NCBI GenBank assembly: GCA_034509495.1
Contig: CM067508.1
Coordinates: 23,611,033 to 23,675,032 of the forward strand
Direction: 5' to 3'
Length of the DNA: 64,000 nucleotides
Source: Acestrorhynchus altus
Lineage: Eukaryota > Chordata > Actinopteri > Characiformes > Acestrorhynchidae
This document shows positions 25,068 to 37,758 of the stretch, piece by piece. A model generated the notes under the pieces. It was not told the DNA's origin. It ran no database searches and saw only the letters and a list, made by a program, of their open reading frames with translations. A program made the translations under genes and the position numbers. The stretch's first letter is position 1; each line of letters opens with the position of its first letter.

Positions 25068-25500
25068 TGAACACTTCTTCTAATAAATGCATCCAGCTGC
25101 TTTAACTGCACCCTTTCCTGACACAATGCACACATAATGCTTGTCTAGTCCCTGTAGAGAAGTACTGTCAATAGAATAGGACTCTCTGGAGCAGAGCACA
25201 TGGTTACAATAAAACCTATTTGCACCATGCGTCATGCCAGGCCTGAGCTGGAGGGGTATAAAGTCCGTCTGAGCTGTGGAATGGTGCTCCATCCAATAGT
25301 TTTAGGATGAGCTGGGGGTGTTGTGGATAAACTGGGCTGGTGAGCATCTTCACTAACATTCTTGTGGCTGAATTCAATCAAACCTTCACAGCAATACTCT
25401 AGTAGAAAGTAGAACGCCTTCCCTGGACAGTAGAGACAGTTACTCCAACAAAAGCAGGATAAACTCTTTCTGAAGGAACAATGAACAAGTGAATAATGCA
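25068..25500 (-). mobile_element. MITE family A copy
   Basis: CTTCTAATAAATGCATCCAG, GCTTGTCTAGTCCCTGTAGA, GGGGTATAAAGTCC, CTCCATCCAATAGTTTTAGG and GTAGAGACAGTTACTCCAAC in reverse order. Confidence 0.85.
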
Positions 25501-25860
25501 GAAAAACAAAAAAATATAATCTCACTTTCATTCAAACCCTGGATTTTGATCAAATAATGACAGGGACATGTCTGGAATTCTGATTGCTCTGGTTATAGTA
25601 CCCAGTATAGCCCACTAGCTTGTGTAACTCTTAAGGGCTGCCATTTCTCAACAGGCTAGTTAAAATTGCTGAAAATTGTAAAGTAAAAGTAAAGACCACA
25701 AAGGAGAGACTTTTTGAAAGTGGTTCAACTTGGGTGAGTATCTTAGTTAGGCTACTTAGATCTATAGATCTGAGTTCAGCTTCAGGATTTTCCAACTTTC
25801 AGTTGAATTATTCTGAACATGCATGTGTAAAAGCTCTACATATGCTGTCCCTTAAATCCT

Positions 25861-26025
25861 CTAAAACGGCGGTTCTCAATCTTGGTCCTGGAGTACCACT
25901 GCCCAGCTCATTTTAGAGTTTTACCTAAATCTATCACACGTAATCCAAATATTAAACTATCTAACGAGCCTTTCAGAGCAGAACTGGGTGTGTGGTCAGT
26001 GGTATTCCAGAACTACTGCTCTAAG
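25861..26025. repeat. Short palindromic dispersed repeat
   Basis: GGTTCTCAATCTTGGTCCTGG at the left and AGTGGTATTCCAGAACTACT at the right are diverged inverted ends of a common fish repeat. Confidence 0.55.
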
Positions 26026-26029
26026 ATCA

Positions 26030-28574
26030 TCATGATGCCTCCAAAAAGTGAGTGAAAAAAATAATCACCAGACATGACCAGAAGAGGGAGACATAGTGTA
26101 ATTTGTAAAACAGTTCTCTGGCTTGTGAGCTTAAGGTCTAGAGGAGACAGACTGAGCAACTCCAGGGAGAGAGAAACTGGGAGACTGTAGAAATAAACCC
26201 TTTATAACACAGACCACCTTCACTCTCCCACCCATGTGGCAAAATATACAATTCTCATGAATTCAGCCTGGCAGAAATGTACAACAAGGCTTATTTTATT
26301 TTTATTTCAGACATGGTAAAATAACATTCTGGAGTAAAGGCACATAGAGGAATTCTAATGAACACAGTCACAGGGGGAGTGGATAAATACAGCCATCAGT
26401 GTAATTCAACATGACCATAAAATACAGGTGAATAATACACAGAATATGAATGAGTGTGGAAAAACACTGTACACGGACAACATTTACAACCTTTCTGTAG
26501 TAGATAGCAGCACTGTACATTCAGTAAGTGAGTGTCACACCTTCACACCCACAAAACAAAGAGCATTTACCCAAAGGCCACCATAAAAAAAAGACTCCAA
26601 TGGAAAATTGCTAACAGATGAACTGATACTACTGTGTGCACACCTAAGCTCAGCTGTTTCAGAGGCTGCATCTTACAATCTTTTGTTCTATGATTTTGAG
26701 ATAGTATGGAATTAACCACCTTTATCTCCAAGGCCAGGCACTTTCTGTCTTTGCTTTTCTTATCTGATTCCTAAAATGCTATACATTATATCACAAAGTT
26801 TAATCAGGGGAGCACCGAAATGGGAATAATGGGCCTATATTGTTTTGTGTATATCTGTCAGAACGAGATATAATCCATATAATCTATCATCTTTTCATTG
26901 CTGCCATGCACAAAAACTATCAAAAACAAGTACAGGAGATTAAACCTTAAGTTTCATTGGAATTTAATGTAAAAAGATATAATTTTAAGTCATTTTGGGA
27001 CATTCAAATTGATTACTATGAATTTTTGATACAATGTAAAGAAAAACTGACAGAGAACAAGAGTGCATCTACACCCAGTAGCAACAGGTCTCCGGTCGCC
27101 TGTGGTGGTGGGTCTTATTGAGGATTGAGCAGGGTTGAAAGTAGCCAATCAGAAGCTTCTTTGCTTCCTATAATGCTGTGGTGACCAACCAACCATTTAC
27201 TTTTGAAATGGTCACTGCCCACTGTTACATAAGAGGAGGAAAATACTCAATTTCATCATCAATTGAGGCAGAAATGCAAACACAGCAGAACTGAATTTTT
27301 AACCATATGGAGAAGCACTCACTGCTTTTTGTTGGCTAAATTGCTTGTTTTACCAAAATACCACAAGAAGTAAGAGTGTAAAAATGACTGTAAAGTGAAA
27401 TTGTAGAAAACAATTATACTTAAAATTATGCCAAAACAAGGAAAATTGTGTAACAATTTATTTGCAGAGGACTATTAATGCAGCTAAATGAATGTAGTAC
27501 CACTGTAACCTGGTGCCAGTCAAATATTCCACTCTTCAGGAGTTCAGTAAATACATCATCAAATTGTTGCTGTCACACAAAGATATGAAAACAAAAACAG
27601 CAATTTTATGATTTAACTTTTAATGGAAAAGCATTTAACTTTCTATTGGCCTGTTCATTTTCAAATTGAATGAAATTTAAAATATTTTCACGGAAAGAGC
27701 AATTGCCGGATTAGAATTGTCAAAAAATAGAAACATTGCAATAGTGGAGTTTTTGTCAGAATGCTACAAAAAATGTGTGTGAAATATTGGCAAAATCTAA
27801 ACATCTGTCTATAATTTTCTAACGTCATTACAATTCTGAGATGTTTGTGCATCTCTAAAATATTATGTATATAATGCCACTGTACTGCTAAAAAACATGG
27901 ATTCTCCAGATGTCTTTCACTTCATGTACCCAGATGTTTCATATATCTAGTTGTTTGCAGTTTTTCTTTATACAGTGTCAAAATTTCATGATGAATGGAT
28001 CAATAGAAATGCTCCAAAATTACTTGGAATAACATCATTGATTTCCATTTAAAGTGAAGGTTTATGTTTCTGTTGTAGAGTCGGTATTTTGCTTGTTTTT
28101 GCATTTTTCATTTTGATATTTATCAGCATGCACTGATTACCGTTTTTCAGGATTGCTCAACTTAAAGTTACATACAAATTAAACTCACATAATGAGCATC
28201 AGGAGTGCTCAGAATGCAAACACTTAGGAGCCATCTTTCAGTTCGGTATTTGTTTTAGCTGACATAGTTTTGGAGGTAATTTCCCAAGTCGATTGTTTTT
28301 GGAGGCCGTCCAGAGTAAGAGGTCAGGAATGAGAAACTCGTATATATTCAGAGTAATCCACGGCCGCGACCACACAGGAGAAATTACACTGATGGATGGG
28401 GATTTGTCTTACAACTTATCCAGGATATAAAAACATTCAAATGAATCTTTCCCTAACTAGACCTGTGGAAGAAGTCCCCTGTATTTATTCTAGACACGCA
28501 CTCTCTCCCTCTGTCCTGCAGAGCTGCAACCTGCCAGTGGCAATTCGAACTAACATCATGACACATCTCATATA

Positions 28575-28629
<55 letters not shown>

Positions 28630-29253
28630 AACACACACACACAAACTCCCTTACACTCTTGAAGAGTTCCAAAAGTATATCATATGCTTAAAACACAAAT
28701 TGTCTTTAACCCTCCTTTGGATTTCAGGTTGTCTTTTATCCTTTATAGTGGCAAATATAGTGGTTTTGATTTGGTCAAGAATGTATGCACATATATTCCA
28801 TTCCAAAATGCGTAACACCACTTGATAGAACAACACTGAAGATGAAGGAAAAACATCTTAAAGCCTCTATTAAAAGGTCTATAAGACCTACCCAAGCATC
28901 AGTAGTGTTTGTAACACTCAAATGACTACACTATTTACAACACCCAGTCCTTCTATGGCTTCTACAAAGGATGACGAAACAAAACGGTGTGGGTTGGGGA
29001 TGCACAAACAACAACACTGTTCTCTGGTCACAAAATGTGACACCTGCAAAGCCTTTAAAAACCTTCAATTACCTGAAATGAGGGAGTGCCACTGGAATAG
29101 ACAGTGTTTTTGTTGTACATGTGTGTATTCAAGTATTATCAGGAGCATAAATGTTAAAAGCCTTCTATGATTACTACTATCCACAAGATATTCTACATGT
29201 ATACCACACACACCAATCTGTAATACAGCTAATACTGCTGGGTATTTTTCTTA
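26030..29253. other. Intergenic, downstream of hgf; (CA)n at 28576-28642
   Basis: AT-rich, no coding exon recognised on either strand. A (CA)n tract with AAACACAAAC interruptions is the only clear repeat. Confidence 0.5.
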
Positions 29254-29845
29254 TTTAATAGCCTTAAAAGGACTGTTTACGTCCATAAGGGTTTAATTCG
29301 TTAAATATACTGTACATTTGTTAGTATTTTCTGCAAAGTCTGTGTATGAAGATAGTATGACTCCAGATTTAAGCTCAGGTCAATTCCTTTGTGCAAAAAT
29401 TCTTACTCTAGTCCAGCCCTTAGTTTGACAGGTGTGTGAACTGGATGAAAAAAAAAAAAGAAAGTTTGTGGATAGGGCCAACATTCCCCTCCAGAAGCTG
29501 AGGTTTTTGGTAAGTGTTCAGGTATTGCTAGAGTCCTTAGGTGCAGGTTCTGGCAGAACTTACCAGTAGTCCTTCTCCATGCTTATATTGTGAGCATGCT
29601 TTCAGAGACTTGAGCTGTTTCTCTTCTGTTTCTCAGTTGTTTTCTATGTGTAGAGCTCCAGTAGATGCTATATGAAGCACTTCCATTCTGGAATAGTTTT
29701 CTACTGAAGCAGGTCAGAATCCATATGCTGGATGCAATTGTCCACATTAAAACTCTGTGTGTCAAGTTGGTTTTGTTAGTTTAGTTTCAGAAGTTTGGTT
29801 TGGAGCCTCTGGATTGTCCAGTTCAAGGTCTTCCAATATCCTCAT
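29254..29845 (-). other. hgf: Probable hgf 3' UTR
   Basis: No canonical AATAAA was seen in the first 590 nt after the stop. ATTAAA variants occur on the minus strand at 29297-29292 and 29259-29254. The end of the transcript is therefore a guess. Confidence 0.3.
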
Positions 29846-30028
29846 TTAGTAATTAAAGTCTGAGTAGGGGTAGGTTTTGAACACTTTATGAATCCATCCA
29901 CTATAGTGGGCTACGTTGACAAAGATGCCTGGCCGATTGTGTCGAGCACATCCTCTCCCATGGATACTTACACCAACTATGACCTTACTCCCCTTTTCCT
30001 GACATACCAATGGGCCACCATAGTCTTT
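29846..30028 (-). CDS. hgf: hgf exon 18 (terminal coding exon, TAA stop)
   Basis: Residues 657-716. KDYGGPLVC replaces GDSGGPLVC: Ser195 is Tyr659, as in human HGF, and Gly193 of the oxyanion loop is Lys657. GRGCARHNRPGIFVNVAHY and WIHKVFKTY match the human C-terminus. Acceptor tccaacag; stop TAA at 29848-29846. Confidence 0.95.
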   Translation of the reverse strand, partial: KDYGGPLVCQEKGSKVIVGVSIHGRGCARHNRPGIFVNVAHYSGWIHKVFKTYPYSDFNY

Positions 30029-32930
30029 CTGTTGGACATACAACAGATATGCAGTGTTATTCCAGTTGTTTATTCACATGTTGCCACACCTGCCTAAGTT
30101 GTAATGAATAATCTTGTGAGTGAGGTTGAACACTGGCCAGCAAGCTCATGGCAAGGTGACATGAATTACTGAGCAATGCATGACAGTGGGTACTAGATAA
30201 CTGAGACATCTGAGACAGTGTCATTTGTGTATCAGCAATACATTATAGAACAAAATATTTTGGACACATTATAGAACAACACATTATTTACCCTGCTGAA
30301 ATATGCCACCATTGTAGGGGTACATGCAGGTCAGCAAAAGGCATCAAGTATTTCAATATTGTGGACATCAGTCAGTGGTCCCAACCAACACTGTGGGAAT
30401 AGTCTTCACACCATTATGGAATCACCAACAGCTTGCAAAGTATCTTGTTAATAAACGGGTCTGCATTGAATATGGACCAGTTGCAATTAGTCACAAATAT
30501 TAAGCATCCATGTGCTCATTGTACTGTCCCCTCTGGGTGGTAAAGACTTCAATTACGTATTCCTTTTACACATGACACTGGAATGTCTCATCCATCTGGC
30601 ACCCACTATAATGCCTTCTTTGGTCTCAGATAATTCATGTCACCTTGCCATTAACACACTGGCCAGTGTTCAAACTCACTCACAAATAATAACTCACAAT
30701 TTATACAGGAGTGAGCGTTCCTAAGCCATCCTCTGAGGTAACGACATTTCATAATCATGCTATCCTATGACTTCTGGCATGTCAGTGCATATGATATGAT
30801 CATATTATAGTTTGTGAATATAACCTCACCTCACACACTCCTTCATTTCTCTTTCCACCAGCACATATTTTAGCATTAGTGATCTGAAGGCTTCCTCTGT
30901 GTAACTGCTCACAGCGCTCATTGCTGACGATGGGCAGCGTAACTCTCTTTAATGTGCCTTCATGTCCAGTATCTGGGAGATTGGCAAAATTGTTTGATTA
31001 TTAGATCGAGTTAACACATTAATCACTAATGTGCTAAGGGTGTAAGATACTCACCTTTAGTTTCTCCCCAGCCATATGTAGAGCACTCAGTGTCCTCCAC
31101 AATTCTACAACCAGCTACAGGCAGCTGGATGATCCTTACATGTTCAGTTATGCGAGCAGCTCTGAAAGACAAAGATAAAGCTATGAAAACCCAGTTTTCA
31201 CCAGTTGAGTACATTTATTTAGGAAGTTTCAGATAAATATCAAGCAGATTCTTGATGAGACAAGGTCAAAAAACATCATGTTGATTATCTGAGGATGTTT
31301 AAACTGACTGGAGGAAAGGTCTTACTGTGCCAGTTGCAGAAGAGCGAGTCCAGAACCCTCTGGGCCACAGACAACATGTGCAATCCTCCTTTCCTGCCTG
31401 TTCCAAACTTTGTCACCAGACTCATTCAGATGGGCAGAGCCAAGCCACACTCTATACTCTGATAGATCAGGAACACTGAGGAACAGAAAATGGTATTGCC
31501 TTCCATTAAGCACATTTATTTAAATACGCTTCAAGCCAAAAATGTTTTCATTTCTCAGATATATTGCAATTATACATCTTGGAAGCCAGAAAAAAAGGCT
31601 TACAGTATCATTAAAGCGTCATTATCAATGCAGTTCTCTGTATGTGACATCTGTGTGCTTGTGCGGGAATTTGAACAAATAACTCAATAAATCAACCACA
31701 ACCTCCCAGTGACTTGCTGGCTTGTATCTTCTCACATGGGCATTTTGTGAGAATTGACATACTATATATGGAGGTGGTTTAATATCTTTGGTCCCAAAGC
31801 ATCAGTGGCTTTGATTTGTTAAGTCAGATATGCAAGACAAACGATGAGAGATCTGGAGAAGAAGCCCTTTTGCCCTGAGAATCTAGAGGTCAAATGCAGG
31901 ACATGATGTGCTTGTGTAACAGTGCTGCAGATAATTACCATGAGGAGAAGCACTCTCTGTCTGTCAGCACCCACTCCTCACGAACCAGAGAGCCTCCACA
32001 ACAGTGAGTGGCCCTGAAAAGATCAGCGGAGCATCAGACTGAGAGTCGTTCATATATGGGTAACATGGGTTTCACACATTATAAAACAGGACGTAGCAGG
32101 CAGGCGATTACAGGCACTAAACATATAATACAACATAGATCACTAAGAATTTTTAGCAGGGAATTTCCAGGGAATTCACATCAGGATGTTGCCATGGTAC
32201 AAATACAAATGGCACATTGTGTAAAAACAAGATTTAGAAAAAGGTCCTACAAAGTGCAGCCAAGAGTATCATTAGAATATATTTATTCCCATAATATTTA
32301 CTGTGACCTGCTATAAACATTCTAATAATTCGAAATAAACTTTCTGGAGTCACTGTGAAGTTACCCACCCTTTTTGTATGCTGACCATCCAACTACCCTC
32401 TTTAATCGGTATAGGGGTTCCACCCACTATTCTCACTTGCTTATGAAAAAAACAGGAGGCCTGAGAGACATCAGCTAGAGCAAAAAAAAACAAAGAGAAC
32501 ATTTTTCATAATGCAATGAAAAGAGACAAATAAGATGCACCAAACATATTCAGCATGTACTTACCTTTTTGTGGTATAGCATTTGGTAATAGCTCACCTG
32601 CAAAACATGTACAATTAACATTAACAATTATATGAACATATTACTACACATCTACATCTTTCAGTATTAAGTCAGCTAAAATAATAAACATATTCCCAGG
32701 CTGTACTGTATGTGTGTGAGGTCCTCTGTATTTACTGGTACAGCATGTGGGTCTGCTTAGGCTTCACATTGACCAAGCATGATCTATGATTGTGAATCAC
32801 CTCTGCTAAGGTTATAATGTGCATGTGCTTGTGCATGGGAGAAAGATAGAGACAGAGGATGTGCTGACAGCCAAACCCAGGCAGACTTTACTCTCTTTAA
32901 TTAAACTAAGATTCTGTGGAAAGTATGTGG

Positions 32931-33002
<72 letters not shown>

Positions 33003-36000
33003 ACGTGTGAGAGAGGAAATGCAGAGCTGTGAAGCCCGATGTGCAAGTGATGACCTTAATGTTGAAAGTGCAGCACATATGACTGACCAAGGGGTTAATG
33101 ACTCTCAAGGTGCATTAAGATTTAATTGTGGGAATTTAACTGCTTAAATGAGCTGAACAAACTATTATAGTTATAAAACTTTTCAAACTATTAAAGTGAC
33201 CACTATCAAAACACTCAGTCTTGTTTTTAACAGTGCAAGGTTATCTCAATGTTCATTCTTATAAAATTACAGAGCCCAGCATGTTTTCTCTTTAACCTTT
33301 TCAGACAAACTTTAAAATTGCCAAATTTAAATACGTGGTAACAGAAGTTATATGTAGATTTGAGGTGCTTATTTCTATCTTAAGGCTGTCAGACAGCTGT
33401 TATATAGCTATGCATTTATGTATGAATGTTTAACTCACAGAGCTTGACTGCACAGTAATCCCAGGGGATAAGGGAGGAGTTGGTGTAGCACCATGGCCCG
33501 TGCTTGTCCTTGTCTGGATTCCTGCAGAAATTCCCTTCCAGTTCTTCACTCAGTGTCAGCACCTCTCGCTCATTCCTGATACTAGAAATATTAAAACATG
33601 TCAGTATAATGACATTAGGATATAATAACAGAGAGAGATAAGATGTGGTTGTGGTTACATAATTACATAATTTACTATATATTTATCACAGAATACAAAC
33701 TCCAGAATCACATGAATAACATACAGTATGTGGACAAAGGTAATGAGTTGGCTCCTTGTTCACTGTTTCTTCTGAAATTAAGGGTATTAAAAAAAGCTTT
33801 TGTTTTGTCTCTACTGTCCACATAATAACTCCAACTAGATTTTTGAGCATTGCTGTGAGGATATGATTGCGATCAGCAACAAAAATGTTAGTGAAGACAC
33901 TCACCAACCCATCCCACCTCATCCTCAACTCTCCAGCTTATCCCAAAAGTATTGGTTGGAGAACATCATCGTTTCAGTTCCACTGATCCACTGTTTAATG
34001 CTGTGGGGATTTATAGCCCTCTAGCTAACAACTGGCATCATGTATGGTGCCAATACTTTCAGGTTTATCTGCTGTAGAGTGTCCTTTTCTCTTGGCAATA
34101 CTTCACCACAGGGATTAGAAAAGCTGTATCTGTATCAGCAAGAAGAGTAACTTAAAGTAACTGAATACATTTATCAGAAGGAGTCCATCCATTTTTGAGC
34201 ATATTGTGTATTTATAGATTATTATACAGTGAAAGTGGCTAAATGCCCTTTAGAAACTCAATCAACTCTGCAAATATGGAGACAAGCATGATAGCCAGGA
34301 CACTTCAATCTAATTTCCAACTGGTCTCATAGCAGCATAAACCCATCATGTCTGGACTGTTCCTGTGAGTGACCTCTGGCCTGACCGTGATATCTTTAGG
34401 GTGTAAGGCAAACCCCAAACCTGATCACCTTTGATGTGTGTATGGCAAACGGTTTGTGCAAGGAGTGGGTGTAGGGAGGGCAGAGGTCAGTGTTAAGGCA
34501 TGCTGCTCCAGCTGGGGTAGACTGTGAGTAATTCTTAGGGAATTAAGTCACTCTCAGTGCCACACTAACATCAGTTAGAGCTCTCTAGAACAGGGGTCCT
34601 CCACTAAATTGTGTTTTTCTTCCTCAAAAAACTGCAAGGGGCTTATTTTTTCAAGCAAGACAAATACACCCTGACAATTTAGGGACCCCTGCGCTTTGTT
34701 TCACTGCCCTGGTGGGTTTTTTCGGAGACAGGGGGGAGTGATCTTTGACCTCAGGCTTGTTCATAAAAAACGGGAAGTTATTTAACACCACATTTCAGGA
34801 GTGGATAACAGGAATATCACTGCTGCACTTACTGTTTCAATCAGGGAAATAGACACAAAATATTAATTAGGCAGTAGATAAAAGCAGTTTAACATCTTAA
34901 TTGCAGCTTTAATAGAGCAGTAGATAAAATATATTTAACACTTTAAATGCAGCTCTAATAAATCAGTAGATAAAAGCTGTATAACATCTTAATTGCAGCT
35001 TTAATAGAGCAGTACATAAAAGCTGTTTAACACCTTAAATGCAGCTTTAATAAAACAATAGATAAAAACTTTGTAACATCTTAAATGTAGCTTTAATAAA
35101 GCAGCAAATTAAGTTGTATAACATCTAAAATTCAGACAATAAATTATATATATATTTTAAATAATGTAATAAATTAAAATAATCAATCTATCTATATTTA
35201 AGTCGGTATCATTCCAATTACATGCTCAAGGCAAAACTATATGATTATATAGGAAGTCTAATAGGAAACATATGCCATCTTGGCTGCCCCATTAATTTTA
35301 TTACTGCTGTATCCTTGAACCAAAGAACCAAATAGATCATTCATCTCATAAGCAGCAGAGAGGCATTATGAGGCTGTCCTTGAGATGCTGCAATGAATAA
35401 AGTGTAAAAAATGAACCTAGTTCCGTTTCCATGGAAACAAAGTCACTGTCAGTGGCTTGAAATATGTGCAGTAAGAACATAAATGTTTATTTTCCTGTTG
35501 TATATTAAGGTAGAGATGCGAAATTGTGAGGCCACAAATAATTTCCTCCTAATCATATTCCTTTGCCCAATTCTGAGGGTAACTCAGCATGAAATGAGTG
35601 TATCTAGGGTATACTTAGAGCTGAAGTTTCAGGACAAGGTCTCACCTCTCACTGTGATCTCTCCATGGGGCACAGGGAATGCCTGAACGTGTCTTCATCT
35701 GCTTGCCTCTGTATGTCTCCCCACTGCCTTCATAACACTCTAAAAACCATATGAAAACAGAGAAACATGGTCAGGAGTGTGGCAGATTACAAACTGTAAC
35801 AGATATGCTGCAGATGTGCAAATCCTCCCATTCAGATCTTATTGCATACACAACCCAAAAGCCTGCCAGGTTTACAGTGAGTTGATGATGCTCACAGAAA
35901 CACATCACAGCTCCCATTTCTTCTTGCTCCCTGAGCCTCTTAATCCCAGTGGCCTCAAACAGAACTGCAGCTAAATCGATTTTAGCATCAGCTCCTATGT

Positions 36001-37661
36001 AGTGTCCCATGGGCCCTGCCAGTCACACGAAGCTGTCAATGGTGATTAATGTTTGAGTCACTCTGTCTCCCACACTGCTGTTTTCAAGGAGCACAGACTA
36101 CAGGGATCAGTCAGAAAACATGAAATATTTTAGGATGTTCTGATATGAAAAACAGCAGAAATCAAAAGCAAAAATGCCTCCTCTGAATCCTTAAAATTGG
36201 CTGTACAGCATTCATGGGGGGCACCAACTGTAATGGAGGGGAAAACAATTAAGGGGCTGATTAAGTGTGTGGAGAGATATGCGGTTCTTTATGCCTTGTT
36301 CTGTTACACAAGACTCAAATCTTTCACTCAGACCTTTTTATGTCAGAAGAAATGTACGTTAGTCTTGAAATTATTATGTAGTTTACACTACAATAAGCTA
36401 TTTTTATAATAAGCAATCAGCCATAACAATATTATTCCTGCGTTTACTTTGTAGTTCTATAATTCTAGACTGTAGTCCATCTGTTTCTCAGCTTACTTTG
36501 TTCCTTTCACATTGTTCTTCAAAAGTCAGAACCCTACAGTTCCACCACAGAGGGTGGGTGGTGAGTCATTCTCAGCAATGCAGTGACACTAACATGATAG
36601 TTGTGTTAGTGTGTTTTGCGCTGGTATGAGTGGATCAGACACATCCCTCCATGTCACTGCTGGACTGAGAATAGTCCACCAACCAAAAATATCCAGCCAA
36701 AAGCATCCTGTGGGCACTGATGAAGGACAAGAGGGTGACCAAAACAAACTGTGCAGTAACAGATGAGCTTCTATCTCATCTCTATCTCTATACCTGACTT
36801 TACATCTAGAAGGTGGACCAACTACGTAGGAGTGACTAATAGAGTGAACAGTGAGTGGACACTCCAGCAGCATTGCTGAGTCTTACCAGCACAAAACACA
36901 CTAGCACACCACCATGCTGCAGTTGTCAGAATGACTCATCACCAACACATTACCTGCTCTGGAGTGGTCTTTTGGGGTCCTGACCTTTGACGAACAGGGT
37001 GAAAGGAGGCAATCACAGTTTTCATGTTTGTAATTATAGAACTACAAAGTGCAAGTAAGTGGAGTTGATAAACTCGACAGTGAATGTAGAAACAATGAGG
37101 TGGTCACAGGAGTTCAAAGCATAAATCCAGAATGAGTCATCCAATATCAGTTCTAGTACACAAATATGTTCTTCTGTCAACTCCTCACAGTAGGGTTTCA
37201 GAATCTAGCGTATTAAATCCTTCCCAGAAGAATAGAGGCTGTTATTGTAGCCAATGTTGGATGGGCTTTACCTCATGAGGAATGAGCAATGGACTTCTGG
37301 ACATAAACCCCATATTCTCTGTCTGTAGGTTTCACTTGCCCAATTAAGCAAAGCAGATCTATGGTAGTGGTAAACTGAGCCTATTAGAAATATAAAACTA
37401 AGACATGAAAGGTGAGACTAAGTAACACAAAAACATCACATACAACCTTAAATGCATATGGCACAGGAGTGAATACAAGATACGATTGCTGAATACCAAA
37501 TGAATGGAGCTCACCCTCAGGTTCTGTAGCTGTGGCTCCACAGCGTGGGATGTTCATGCAAAAGGCCCAAGGGATGTTAGGGTCAGTGGTAAAGCACCAT
37601 GGGGTATGGCGGCCATCAGGATTCCTACAGTAGTTTTCTCTGAGGTCCCTACATTGTATAA

Positions 37662-37758
<97 letters not shown>

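Noticed and set aside
34871..35135. CRISPR-like array in intron 10
   Set aside because: A plain tandem repeat: units are contiguous with no unique spacers, and the genome is vertebrate.
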